Assembly: GCA_015062085.1 (NCBI GenBank)
Contig: SUVI01000077.1
Location: 1-18,130, forward strand
DNA from: Planctomycetaceae bacterium
GTDB taxonomy: Bacteria; Planctomycetota; Planctomycetia; Pirellulales; Thermoguttaceae
Length of the DNA stretch: 18,130 nt
Direction of reading: 5' to 3'
Shown here: one piece after another, positions 6,435 to 14,021 of the stretch
Layout: each line of letters starts with the position of its first letter
Position numbering within the stretch: position 1 is the first letter of the stretch
Program-made: the position numbers and the translations under genes
The notes under the pieces: generated by a model
Told to the model about the DNA's origin: nothing
Seen by the model: only the letters and a program-made list of their open reading frames with translations
Databases searched by the model: none

Positions 6435-9400
6435 TCATTTCGTTTCCGCGGGGTCTTTCACTTTTGGGATCCGGATCCTAAAAAAGAGAGAGTAGAGGAC
6501 CGGGACGATGAAAAGCGTCAGGAGGGTTGAAAACATCAGTCCGAACATCATCGCAGCAGCCATTGCGTCGAACATAGGGTCTTTCAAAAGGGGGATCATG
6601 CCGACGATGACAGTAGCAGCCGCGACGGTGACGGGACGCATTCTTTCTACGGATGCATTTAAGAGAGCCAGAAACGGCGATCCTTCCTTTTGGAGTTCTT
6701 CGTCGATCTGGTCCATCAGCACGACGCCGTTTCGGACGATCATTCCCAGAAGCGACATGACGCCGAGCAGAGCCATGAATCCAAACGGTTTCTGCATGAG
6801 GAGGAGACCAGCCGAGATCCCGATCATCGCGAGGGGGACCGTTAGGACGATGATCAGGGGCTGGCGCAGGTCGTTGAAGAGGAAGACGACGACCAAAAGC
6901 ATCAGGACTGCGGCTGCTGGAAGGTGGGAGAGTACGTCATGTGCAGCTTCCTGAGATTCATGGAACTGCCCTCCCCATTCCATCGTGAAGCCGTCCGGAA
7001 GCGGGATCGATTCGATCTTTGGCCGGATCTCCCGCAGGAGTTCCATCCAGGAAATACCGTATGCATCCGCACCGACGACGAGAGCGGGGAGACCATCGTA
7101 TCGATAGATGGAGGAGTCTTCCCAGAGAAATTCCATTCCGGAGGTCAGCTCTCCCAGTGACGTGCCGCCCGGAAGTGCTCCCCAGATCTGAGTTCCGGAG
7201 AGGTTGACCGCATCGTTTTGTTCCGGGACACTGCCGCGCAGGAGAATGGGGAGATTTTGCTCCTTTTCCGAGTAGTTGCCGATCTCGATCCCGCGAGTCC
7301 GTGCGAGGAGTGAGTAAAGGAGGGCGGAACGTGATTTTCCGGCATTCTGTCCCTTTAGCGCGGAGTACTTGGGGGAGAGCGTCAGCTGTTTTTCGCGCCA
7401 ATTGTTCTGGATGTCCAGTGCATTCGGCGAGCTGCGCAGGAGCTTTTCTGCTTCCAGGCCGAGGTGCTGGAGTTTCATGTGATCCGGGCCGCGAAATCGG
7501 ATCTCGATCTCGTGCGGAGTCGGCATTCCCATGGCGTAACGCTGTACGCGGACCTGTGCCTGCGGAAAGTTTTCCTTCATCCAGGCGCGAACAGGCGAGA
7601 GCAGTCGGTCTACGTCTTTGGCTTGCGTGACATTTACCACGATGTGCCCGTAATTCGAGTGTGGAAACTCAGGCTGGTAGGGAAGATAGAAACGCGGCGG
7701 ACCTGCTCCGATGAACGAAGCTGCCGAGACGATCTGAGCCGGGAGGTGCAGGGCGGCTGCGTTTGGGTCTGCGTTTGGGTCTGCGTTTGGGTCTGCGTTT
7801 GGGTCTGCGTTTGGGTCTGCGTTTGGGGCATTTGGGAGTGAGGCATCGAGGTTTCCATTCAGGAGGAACGTCTCGGCTTTCTTCATTTCGTTGGATACGG
7901 TTTCGATGGAGGTTCCCGCAGGAAAACGAAAATCGATCCAGAATTGATCTCGCTGTGCTCTCGGGAAGAAATTTTGGTCGATCTTTTGGAATCCCCAGGC
8001 TGCTAGAGCGCAGGCGCAGAGCGTGCACAGGAGAACGGCGTACCTGTTCCGCAGGGTCCAGGCGAGAGCGTTTCGGTAGGCCCGGTAAATGGGGCCGGAG
8101 TGGGGGTCTGTTACGGAACTTTGCGGCGGAAACTTCACAAAAATGGAGTAGACCAGCGGCGTTTGAAGCATGGCGACGAACCAGCTGATCCCGAGAGAGA
8201 CTGCGACGACGAGAAAGAGCGAGGCGCAGTACTCTCCAACGTTCGTGGGGGTGAGGTAGATCGGGAGAAATGCGAGCGCTCCGACGATGGTGGCTCCCAG
8301 AAGCTGGTGTGAGGCTCGTTGTGCGCCTTCGATGCAGGCCTGGTTTCGTTCCATTCCGCGCTGCATCCGTACGATGATGAGGTCTCCTACCACGACGGCA
8401 TCGTCGACGAGTATCCCAAGCGCAATGATGAACGCGCCGAGCGAGATCCGCTGAAGGACGATCCCAAGCGGTTCCAGAAAGCACAGCGTCGTGAGGATGA
8501 CCAGAAGCAGACTGCTGGCGATGAGCAGACCGCTGCGCCACCCCATCGACAGCATGACCACGAACGTCACGATGAGGACCGCTTCACGCAGATTTTTGAG
8601 AAAAAGCCCCACCGCCTTCTGCACGTCATCCGGCTGAAAGCTGACTTCATGGAGCGAGTACCCGGTCGGGAAGGCTGCGAGTGTGCGTTCTGCGCAGCGT
8701 TTTACGTCTTTTCCGAGCTGTACGACGTTTCCGTTTGTACGGGGTGAAATGGCGATCGCAATGGCATCCTGTCCGTTAAATCGAAAGATCTTGGATGGAG
8801 GATCTTTCAGAACGCGTTCGACTGCGGCAATGTCGCGCAGTCTCAATTGCGGGACCATTCCGGAGATGGATCCGTCGGCAGCGCGAAGTTTTTGCTGATG
8901 CAGCGTGCCTTGAGCGATCCCGCCGGCATGGGAAAGCGCTTTGGAAAATGGGGCAGGGGAGTTTGGACCGGAGATGGATGGTAAAACGCCGGGATCCGCG
9001 AGGCTTTGGAGTTCACGGTGTGCCGGATCTGCGGAAAGGAGGAGGTCTTCGATCTCCTGAATGCTGGAGAATTGGCCGGATGGTCGGAGCCGAAGCTCTT
9101 CGCCGCCGAGTTTTAGGCTTCCGGAATCCAGCGTGAGATCCTGGGCGGAAAGTGCAGCGAGGATCCATGCCGGTGAAATGGAAAGCTGTGCCAGCCTGGC
9201 CTGCGAGATCCGGATCTCGATCTGCTCTTCCGGGATCCCCCAGAGCTCCACGCGTCCAGCTTCCTTCAGGAGACTGAATTCCTTTTGGAGTTCCCGTGCA
9301 CGCTTCAGTCGGTCTTCTGGAGGGAATCCCTCTCCGGAAAGTGCTAGAACGATGCCGTAGACCTGCCCAAAATCGTCCTGAACGATGGGGGGAAGGGCTT

Positions 9401-9770
9401 CCGGCGGAAGTTCTCTTTGGATCTCCGCGAGTTTGTTTCGCAAGTCGGTCCAGACTGCGGGAAGTGCGGAGCTTGGGATGCTCTGTTTTAGGTCTGCATA
9501 GATGAGTGAGAGCCCCGGCTCCGAATACGAGCGCAGATGCTCGATCTCCTGAAGCCGTCGGCACGCACGCTCCACGTGCACCGTCACGTTCTGCTCCATT
9601 TCACGTGCACTGGCTCCGGGACAAAACGTTAGGACGATACCGGTCTTGATCGTGAATTCCGGATCTTCTAGGCGCCCGATGGTCATGCCGCTGAATAGTC
9701 CGGCCAGACAGAGCGTCAGTGCAAGAAATCCCACACTCAGCCGGTGATGAACTGCGAATTCTGAAAGCAT
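6435..9770 (-). CDS. RND-family efflux pump, inner-membrane permease subunit
   Basis: A 1111-residue protein, slightly longer than the usual 1020-1050. It has the RND plan: TM1 at the N-terminus (LSVGFLALTLCLAGLFSGM), LEDPEFTIKTGIVLTFCPGASAREMEQ opening the first porter domain, TM2-6, a second periplasmic loop, and TM8-12 to the end. D456-D457 in GILVDDAVVVGD match the proton-relay aspartates of TM4; the TM10 Lys of AcrB is replaced by R1013 (MIVRNGVV). AGGAG lies about 10 nt before the ATG. Two insertions are visible: about 60 residues before LRLRDIAAVERV, and a DPNA tandem array near 647-672 in the second porter domain. The gene follows the adaptor gene by 91 bp, so the two should be co-transcribed and export small molecules by proton antiport. 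No TolC-like partner is present; the substrate is unknown. Confidence 0.93.
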   Translation of the reverse strand: MLSEFAVHHRLSVGFLALTLCLAGLFSGMTIGRLEDPEFTIKTGIVLTFCPGASAREMEQNVTVHVERACRRLQEIEHLRSYSEPGLSLIYADLKQSIPSSALPAVWTDLRNKLAEIQRELPPEALPPIVQDDFGQVYGIVLALSGEGFPPEDRLKRARELQKEFSLLKEAGRVELWGIPEEQIEIRISQARLAQLSISPAWILAALSAQDLTLDSGSLKLGGEELRLRPSGQFSSIQEIEDLLLSADPAHRELQSLADPGVLPSISGPNSPAPFSKALSHAGGIAQGTLHQQKLRAADGSISGMVPQLRLRDIAAVERVLKDPPSKIFRFNGQDAIAIAISPRTNGNVVQLGKDVKRCAERTLAAFPTGYSLHEVSFQPDDVQKAVGLFLKNLREAVLIVTFVVMLSMGWRSGLLIASSLLLVILTTLCFLEPLGIVLQRISLGAFIIALGILVDDAVVVGDLIIVRMQRGMERNQACIEGAQRASHQLLGATIVGALAFLPIYLTPTNVGEYCASLFLVVAVSLGISWFVAMLQTPLVYSIFVKFPPQSSVTDPHSGPIYRAYRNALAWTLRNRYAVLLCTLCACALAAWGFQKIDQNFFPRAQRDQFWIDFRFPAGTSIETVSNEMKKAETFLLNGNLDASLPNAPNADPNADPNADPNADPNADPNAAALHLPAQIVSAASFIGAGPPRFYLPYQPEFPHSNYGHIVVNVTQAKDVDRLLSPVRAWMKENFPQAQVRVQRYAMGMPTPHEIEIRFRGPDHMKLQHLGLEAEKLLRSSPNALDIQNNWREKQLTLSPKYSALKGQNAGKSRSALLYSLLARTRGIEIGNYSEKEQNLPILLRGSVPEQNDAVNLSGTQIWGALPGGTSLGELTSGMEFLWEDSSIYRYDGLPALVVGADAYGISWMELLREIRPKIESIPLPDGFTMEWGGQFHESQEAAHDVLSHLPAAAVLMLLVVVFLFNDLRQPLIIVLTVPLAMIGISAGLLLMQKPFGFMALLGVMSLLGMIVRNGVVLMDQIDEELQKEGSPFLALLNASVERMRPVTVAAATVIVGMIPLLKDPMFDAMAAAMMFGLMFSTLLTLFIVPVLYSLFFRIRIPKVKDPAETK
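7759..7827 (-). repeat. 12-bp coding tandem repeat (NADP) in the RND pump gene
   Basis: Five perfect copies of GCGTTTGGGTCT plus a partial sixth on the plus strand, coding DPNA repeats. The array lies between an alpha-helix ending LLNGNLDASLPNAP and the strand QIVSAASF of the second periplasmic porter region. A loop position makes the added residues tolerable. Perfect copies point to recent expansion. Confidence 0.92.
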
Positions 9771-9861
9771 GCGGACGGCACTCCTTTTGGGGGCGGAGGA
9801 AACTGGATTTTATGGGAGCTTTAGGAATTTACGTGAGAGCTAGGGGGCTTGCGGGACGGTT

Positions 9862-11574
9862 TTACTTCGGAAGCGGGCGGACACACTGCCCTTCCCGCAA
9901 AAAACGTGTACCGGAGGCTGCGATGACTTCCCCAGCCTGAAGTTCTCCCGACACGATCACCCAACCGGGGCTCACAAAGCGCACGATCTCGACTCGGCAG
10001 GGAACGGCACGGTCATCCGAAGTGATCCGCCAGAGGACCGTTTCGCGGCATTTTCCATCGTATTCTGCAGGCATTTGCGCTTGAGTTTCTCGCCAAGGAG
10101 CTGCGCTTAACGAAGAAAGCGGGACGCAGAATTCATTGCGTGACGGCGCAAATTCTACTTCCACGGAGGCTGCCATTCCTGGGAAGAGCACCTTCCCCTG
10201 AAGGTTGGAAACACGCACCTCCAGCGGGTAGCCGTGGGTCCCGTTTTGCGGTGTCTGTGCAAGGAAAACCAGGTCGGCTGGAAAGGAGACGTTCGGGTAC
10301 GTTTCGAATTCGCAGCGAAACGCCGCGATCTCATTTTGCCTGATCCGGATAGCTTCAGGGAGGACCGTCCGGACGCGAAGCCGCGAGGTTTCCGTAAATG
10401 CGAGGATCGGGACTCCTGGAGCCGTGATCTCACCGCATTCGGAGAATTTTCTCGAAACGGATCCCGTGCACGGGGCGCGGAGTATCGTGTCTGAAAGCGC
10501 GTCCTCGGCCTGCTTTTTCTGCGTAAGCAGTCCTTTTTTCTTTGCTTCGAGACTGCGGATCTCTTCATTCAGACCCATTTCGGCATTTTCCAGTTCCTTT
10601 TCTGCCGCAACTTTGCCTGCGAGAGCCTGCTCGTGCTGCGTCCGTATCTCGTCAAGCCGGATCTCCGGGATCGCTCCCTCCTGCGCAAGCTGCGTGAATT
10701 TTTCCAGATTCTTCTCTGCCGTCTGAAAGAAAAGCTCTGCCGCGTCGCGTTTTTTTCGGAGTATTTCGACGGAACGGTCCCGATTGGCGATCCGAGCATT
10801 CAGACCCGCTTGGACTTCCTCCAGATCCGCTTCAGCAGCCGCTTTGGCATTCTGAAAATCTCGCGGATCTAAGCGTGCCAAAACCTCTCCTTTACGCACC
10901 ATTTGTCCGATTTCTGCGTGGAGCTCTTGGATTTGACCAGGAACGCGGAAGGACAGATGGAGCGTCCGTTCCTCACGTACTGAAGCTGGGAATTTTTGCG
11001 TTTCTCCCGAATGAGCAGCCTCGACTTTGCAAAGCTGCACACACGGGAACCGGAGTTTCTGCGCGTCTGCCAGTTTCTGTGCGTCTGCCAGTTTCTGTGC
11101 GTCTGCCAGATTCTGTGCGTCTGCCAGATTCTGTGCGTCTGCCAGTTTCTGTGCGTCTGCCAGTTTCTGTGCGTCTGCCAGTTTCTGTGCGTCTGCCAGT
11201 TTCTGTGCGTCTGCCAGTTTCTGTGCGTCTGCTAGATTCTGTGCGTCTGCTAGATTCTGTGCGTCTGCTAGATTCTGTGCGTCTGCTAGATTCTGTGCGT
11301 CTGCCAGATTCTGTGCGTCTGCCAGATTCTGTGCGTCTGCCAGATTCTGTGCGTCTGCCAGATTCTGTGCGTCTGCCAGATTCTGTGCGTCTGCAGGATC
11401 AGATCCCGCCAGCGGTTGGGGAATTTCAAGCGTGCAGGCAGGAAAGAGTACGCAGAGAATGAAAAAAAGTGCGAGAAAGAGCCGATGCGGATCCCGCGGA
11501 AGGAAACGGCTTTTCCTCAGTTTCTTTTGGGATCCAACTGCGGAGGGACGGGAAAATGAAAGCCTGCGGAACAT
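9862..11574 (-). CDS. RND efflux periplasmic adaptor (HlyD/AcrA-type), probable lipoprotein with 19-copy repeat tether
   Basis: A 570-residue protein; family members are usually 350-420, and the repeat accounts for 114 of the excess. The ATG at 11574 has AGAGG 7 nt upstream. After a basic n-region (about 30 residues) comes a hydrophobic segment LFLALFFILCVLFPAC, a possible though non-canonical lipobox. Residues 61-174 are 19 hexapeptides ADAQ(N/K)L. The adaptor proper follows: first lipoyl half at about 204-237 (FRVPGQIQELHAEIGQMVRKGEVLARLD), a long coiled-coil hairpin at about 238-365, second lipoyl half (DTILRAPCTGSVSRKF), then beta-barrel and membrane-proximal domains. It links the inner-membrane pump encoded next (91 bp downstream) to an outer-membrane channel not seen here. 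No clear promoter was found between the 11719-11756 terminator and the start. Confidence 0.92.
   Translation of the reverse strand: MFRRLSFSRPSAVGSQKKLRKSRFLPRDPHRLFLALFFILCVLFPACTLEIPQPLAGSDPADAQNLADAQNLADAQNLADAQNLADAQNLADAQNLADAQNLADAQNLADAQNLADAQKLADAQKLADAQKLADAQKLADAQKLADAQNLADAQNLADAQKLADAQKLADAQKLRFPCVQLCKVEAAHSGETQKFPASVREERTLHLSFRVPGQIQELHAEIGQMVRKGEVLARLDPRDFQNAKAAAEADLEEVQAGLNARIANRDRSVEILRKKRDAAELFFQTAEKNLEKFTQLAQEGAIPEIRLDEIRTQHEQALAGKVAAEKELENAEMGLNEEIRSLEAKKKGLLTQKKQAEDALSDTILRAPCTGSVSRKFSECGEITAPGVPILAFTETSRLRVRTVLPEAIRIRQNEIAAFRCEFETYPNVSFPADLVFLAQTPQNGTHGYPLEVRVSNLQGKVLFPGMAASVEVEFAPSRNEFCVPLSSLSAAPWRETQAQMPAEYDGKCRETVLWRITSDDRAVPCRVEIVRFVSPGWVIVSGELQAGEVIAASGTRFLREGQCVRPLPK
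11053..11394 (-). repeat. 18-bp coding tandem repeat, 19 copies (ADAQNL/ADAQKL), in the adaptor gene
   Basis: Exactly 342 bp. In protein order the variants run nine ADAQNL, five ADAQKL, two ADAQNL, three ADAQKL. At DNA level four adjacent copies within the nine use a CTA Leu codon (plus-strand GTCTGCTAGATTCTGTGC, about 11227-11298) while the others use CTG. Contiguous identical variants are the mark of block-wise tandem duplication. Confidence 0.97.
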
Positions 11575-11718
11575 TCAGGAACCTCTATGCCGGGAAACGG
11601 GTAATGAAGGAAACGGAAGACGGAACTCTTAAAAAAACGCCCTCCATTTCATTATGCACGAGAGTCAATGGGGGACTGAAAGAGTGAGAGAGAAGATCGG
11701 GAGAGACTGGCAGAAACG

Positions 11719-11756
11719 AAAAGAGGACCGGGAACTAAAATGTACGGTCCTCTTTT
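11719..11756 (-). terminator. Hairpin terminator between the glycosidase operon and the efflux operon
   Basis: AAAAGAGGACCG (11719-11730) and CGGTCCTCTTTT (11745-11756) form a perfect 12-bp stem around a 14-nt loop, with a T-run on either strand. On the minus strand it lies 31 bp after the stop of the GH65-like gene and 144 bp before the adaptor start, so it ends the upstream operon. Confidence 0.88.
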
Positions 11757-11787
11757 CATTCGAGACTTTCGGCAGTGGAAAGTTCGG

Positions 11788-13944
11788 TCAGGGCGCGGGT
11801 TTGAATCCCTCCGCCTTGATGAACCACTGGCCGTTCCGCGGAAAACCGGGAGCTTCACCTTTTTCGCGATCGACTTCCGGTGCTCCGTCCCATCCGCCGG
11901 CCATCATGCCGATCGCGTAGAGCAGACCGCCGTTTCCGGGAAGGTATGGGCACGGATTGTTCGCGTTGACGCCGCGCAGATCATGGACGTTTCGCGGACT
12001 TTCATGCAGCAGAATGTCCACCGCGATCTCCGGCTCGCCCACTCGTGCTGCACACATGGCGGTCCACGGGAAATCCCAGCCCCAGACACGGTCCCAACGC
12101 CACGTTTCGTAGACTTTCCGAAGCGTACGGCGCGCGATCTCCGGATCGACCCCTTCCGTCGGCGGGATCATGCCGTAAACGCCGACCGGGTTGGGATGCT
12201 CCCAGTTGAATTTCTCGTACGAGTTGATCCAGTCCGGAGAGTGGAGCCAGACGGTCTCGTTTTCCGGAAGGCCTGGATGCGTCGGAAGCGGAGCCAGATG
12301 GTCTGCGATCTCATCCCACTCGGCGACCCGCTCTTTTCCCATGCGTTCCCGCCACGTGTTCGCCAGGCGCAGACCGAAACGCCAGTACGCCAGATCGAAA
12401 ACGGAGTCTTTCACGATCCCGGTCTCGCTCGGCGGCATGACCGGAGCCAGATGCCAGACCCCTTCCGCGTCCTTTTCCGGATACGATGCCATGAATTTCG
12501 CGGTCTCGTCCAAAATCTCCGCCCACTTTTCGAGCGTCGCGGCCGTCGGACGGTTTCGGTACTCCAGCTCGGCAAAAATCATGGGGTGCGGCTGTTTCCA
12601 GAGCAGGACCTGATTTCCGACCCACGGAGCCGTCCGTCCTTCCGGTCCTGTGCACTTGGGCCACTGTGCACCCGCGTATCCGAGCTGAGCCGCCAGTTTT
12701 CGTGCGACAGGGAGGTTTTTGCGGTAGCAGTCCAGCGCACGGTCGGAAAGTTCCTGACGGTCCCAGAGTGAGTAGTGCGCGAGATGCCAGTAGATCATTT
12801 CGCCATGGTACCGTCCGCGCCAATTGTCGGTCCCTAAAAGTCCCGTTTCCGGCGGCGGATAGCTTCCTGCGGAATTCGTGCGCATGAGGTACTGTGAGAG
12901 GACGATCCGGCGTTCAAGTTCCTTCCAGCGCGGGTCTTTGCTCAGAGAAAGATCTACTGCCGCACCGGAAAGCCAGTATGATTCCCATTTTTGAGCAGTC
13001 TCCGCGCGAAGGTCTTCGAAGGACTTTTCCCGCATCTCGATCTTGGGCCAGCCGTCGTGGAAGGCACAGAAAAACTCGCAGAGTTCCCCGTCCGTTGAAA
13101 TCGTCAGCGCGTGGCTGTCCGGATCGATCTGGAAGGCCGAATTCTCGCCGCACTGGAGAGAAACGAGGTACTCGAAATCATCGACCTTGCGCAGGATCTG
13201 TGCGTTTCGGGTGGAATTTCCCGGCAGAACGCGCGTCTCATGCCGTGAATTGGGGCCAAACTCGCCCGACCAGCGGGTCATTTGGATCGTAGGGTACGGA
13301 AACTCGACACTCACGAGCAGTTTGCCTTCCGCGAGCAGACTAGACTTCACACGTGACGCGAGCAGGTCTGCATCCATCGAAACGAAGGTCTCGACGCGGA
13401 CCGTCTCGCCGTCCAGCTCGAATTCCGCAGTGTGCAGGCCGGTCCAGAGATCCATTTTACGGGAGATCGGACGGATCTCCTGCGGTGTGACTGCGTTGCC
13501 GTCCGGCCGGAACAGGCGAATACGCGCAAGGTCGGCACGATGCGGATTGTCGCGGAGCCACTGCCGAAGTGCCTGTTTTTCAGGCGGAAAAGAGTGGTCG
13601 CCTTTGAAAGTATTGCGTCCTTGCTGGAGCGTCCCCGTTTCCGGAACATCTGCTTTGGTGAATCCCTCCGGAAGCGGATTGGAATGCCATCCCCAGTGCG
13701 CCATCGTGTTTCCTCGCGTCGTCTGGAGGCCCGTGAAGTCCACGTTGAAACAGAATTCACCGTTTCCGAGCGGGATCTCAAGATTGGGATCAAGACTCTG
13801 AATGAAATGGCGGCTCACGACGGACTGCCGGTCGATCTTTTCCAGCGAAAAAACGGGAACTGTGCAGGAAAGGAGACCAAGAAAAACGGTCAGTGTCAGG
13901 GGGAAACAAAATCGGCATGGAAATGTGAATTTTTTGAGGTTCAT
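11788..13944 (-). CDS. Exported GH65-like six-hairpin glycosidase
   Basis: A 718-residue protein from the ATG at 13944 (MNLKKFTF), chosen because GGAAAA lies about 6 nt upstream and the signal peptide (LTLTVFLGLLSCTVPVFS) starts there; two upstream ATGs lack a binding site. The N-terminal beta domain carries the LEIPLGNGEFCFNVDFTGLQT signature. The helical domain contains H380-G-E382-M (RYHGEMIYWHLAHYSLW), a Pro/Glu-rich approach (SYPPPETGLLG), GYAGAQWPKCTGPEG, LWKQPHPMIFAELEYR and VFDLAYWRFGLRLANTWRERMG. I recall this set from the 'GH65 central catalytic domain' proteins of gut Bacteroidetes and planctomycetes (clan GH-L-like fold). E382 is a candidate catalytic acid, by analogy only. Substrate unknown; a fucoside- or uronate-type glycan is a guess. 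It is the third gene of an operon, 77 bp after the toroid protein. Confidence 0.82.
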   Translation of the reverse strand: MNLKKFTFPCRFCFPLTLTVFLGLLSCTVPVFSLEKIDRQSVVSRHFIQSLDPNLEIPLGNGEFCFNVDFTGLQTTRGNTMAHWGWHSNPLPEGFTKADVPETGTLQQGRNTFKGDHSFPPEKQALRQWLRDNPHRADLARIRLFRPDGNAVTPQEIRPISRKMDLWTGLHTAEFELDGETVRVETFVSMDADLLASRVKSSLLAEGKLLVSVEFPYPTIQMTRWSGEFGPNSRHETRVLPGNSTRNAQILRKVDDFEYLVSLQCGENSAFQIDPDSHALTISTDGELCEFFCAFHDGWPKIEMREKSFEDLRAETAQKWESYWLSGAAVDLSLSKDPRWKELERRIVLSQYLMRTNSAGSYPPPETGLLGTDNWRGRYHGEMIYWHLAHYSLWDRQELSDRALDCYRKNLPVARKLAAQLGYAGAQWPKCTGPEGRTAPWVGNQVLLWKQPHPMIFAELEYRNRPTAATLEKWAEILDETAKFMASYPEKDAEGVWHLAPVMPPSETGIVKDSVFDLAYWRFGLRLANTWRERMGKERVAEWDEIADHLAPLPTHPGLPENETVWLHSPDWINSYEKFNWEHPNPVGVYGMIPPTEGVDPEIARRTLRKVYETWRWDRVWGWDFPWTAMCAARVGEPEIAVDILLHESPRNVHDLRGVNANNPCPYLPGNGGLLYAIGMMAGGWDGAPEVDREKGEAPGFPRNGQWFIKAEGFKPAP

Positions 13945-14021
13945 GATTTTTTCCATTCGGTTGGAGGAAGGGGAAACTTTCATTTCGGAAGGAGCTGCGC
14001 CGGAAAAACAAAACGGGACGT

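Noticed and set aside
11053..11394. CRISPR array
   Set aside because: The units are contiguous with no spacers and are in-frame coding repeats.
10875..11462. Plus-strand ORFs coding VSVRLP, FLCVCQ or CASAxF repeats
   Set aside because: An 18-bp unit without stops keeps every frame open. The minus-strand frame is the real one because it continues into the lipoyl and coiled-coil domains of an adaptor.
11791..11826. tRNA-like 3' end (GGGTTTGAATCCC with a trailing CCA)
   Set aside because: It lies inside the end of the GH65-like gene, the T-stem has a mismatch, and no anticodon or acceptor arm could be traced.
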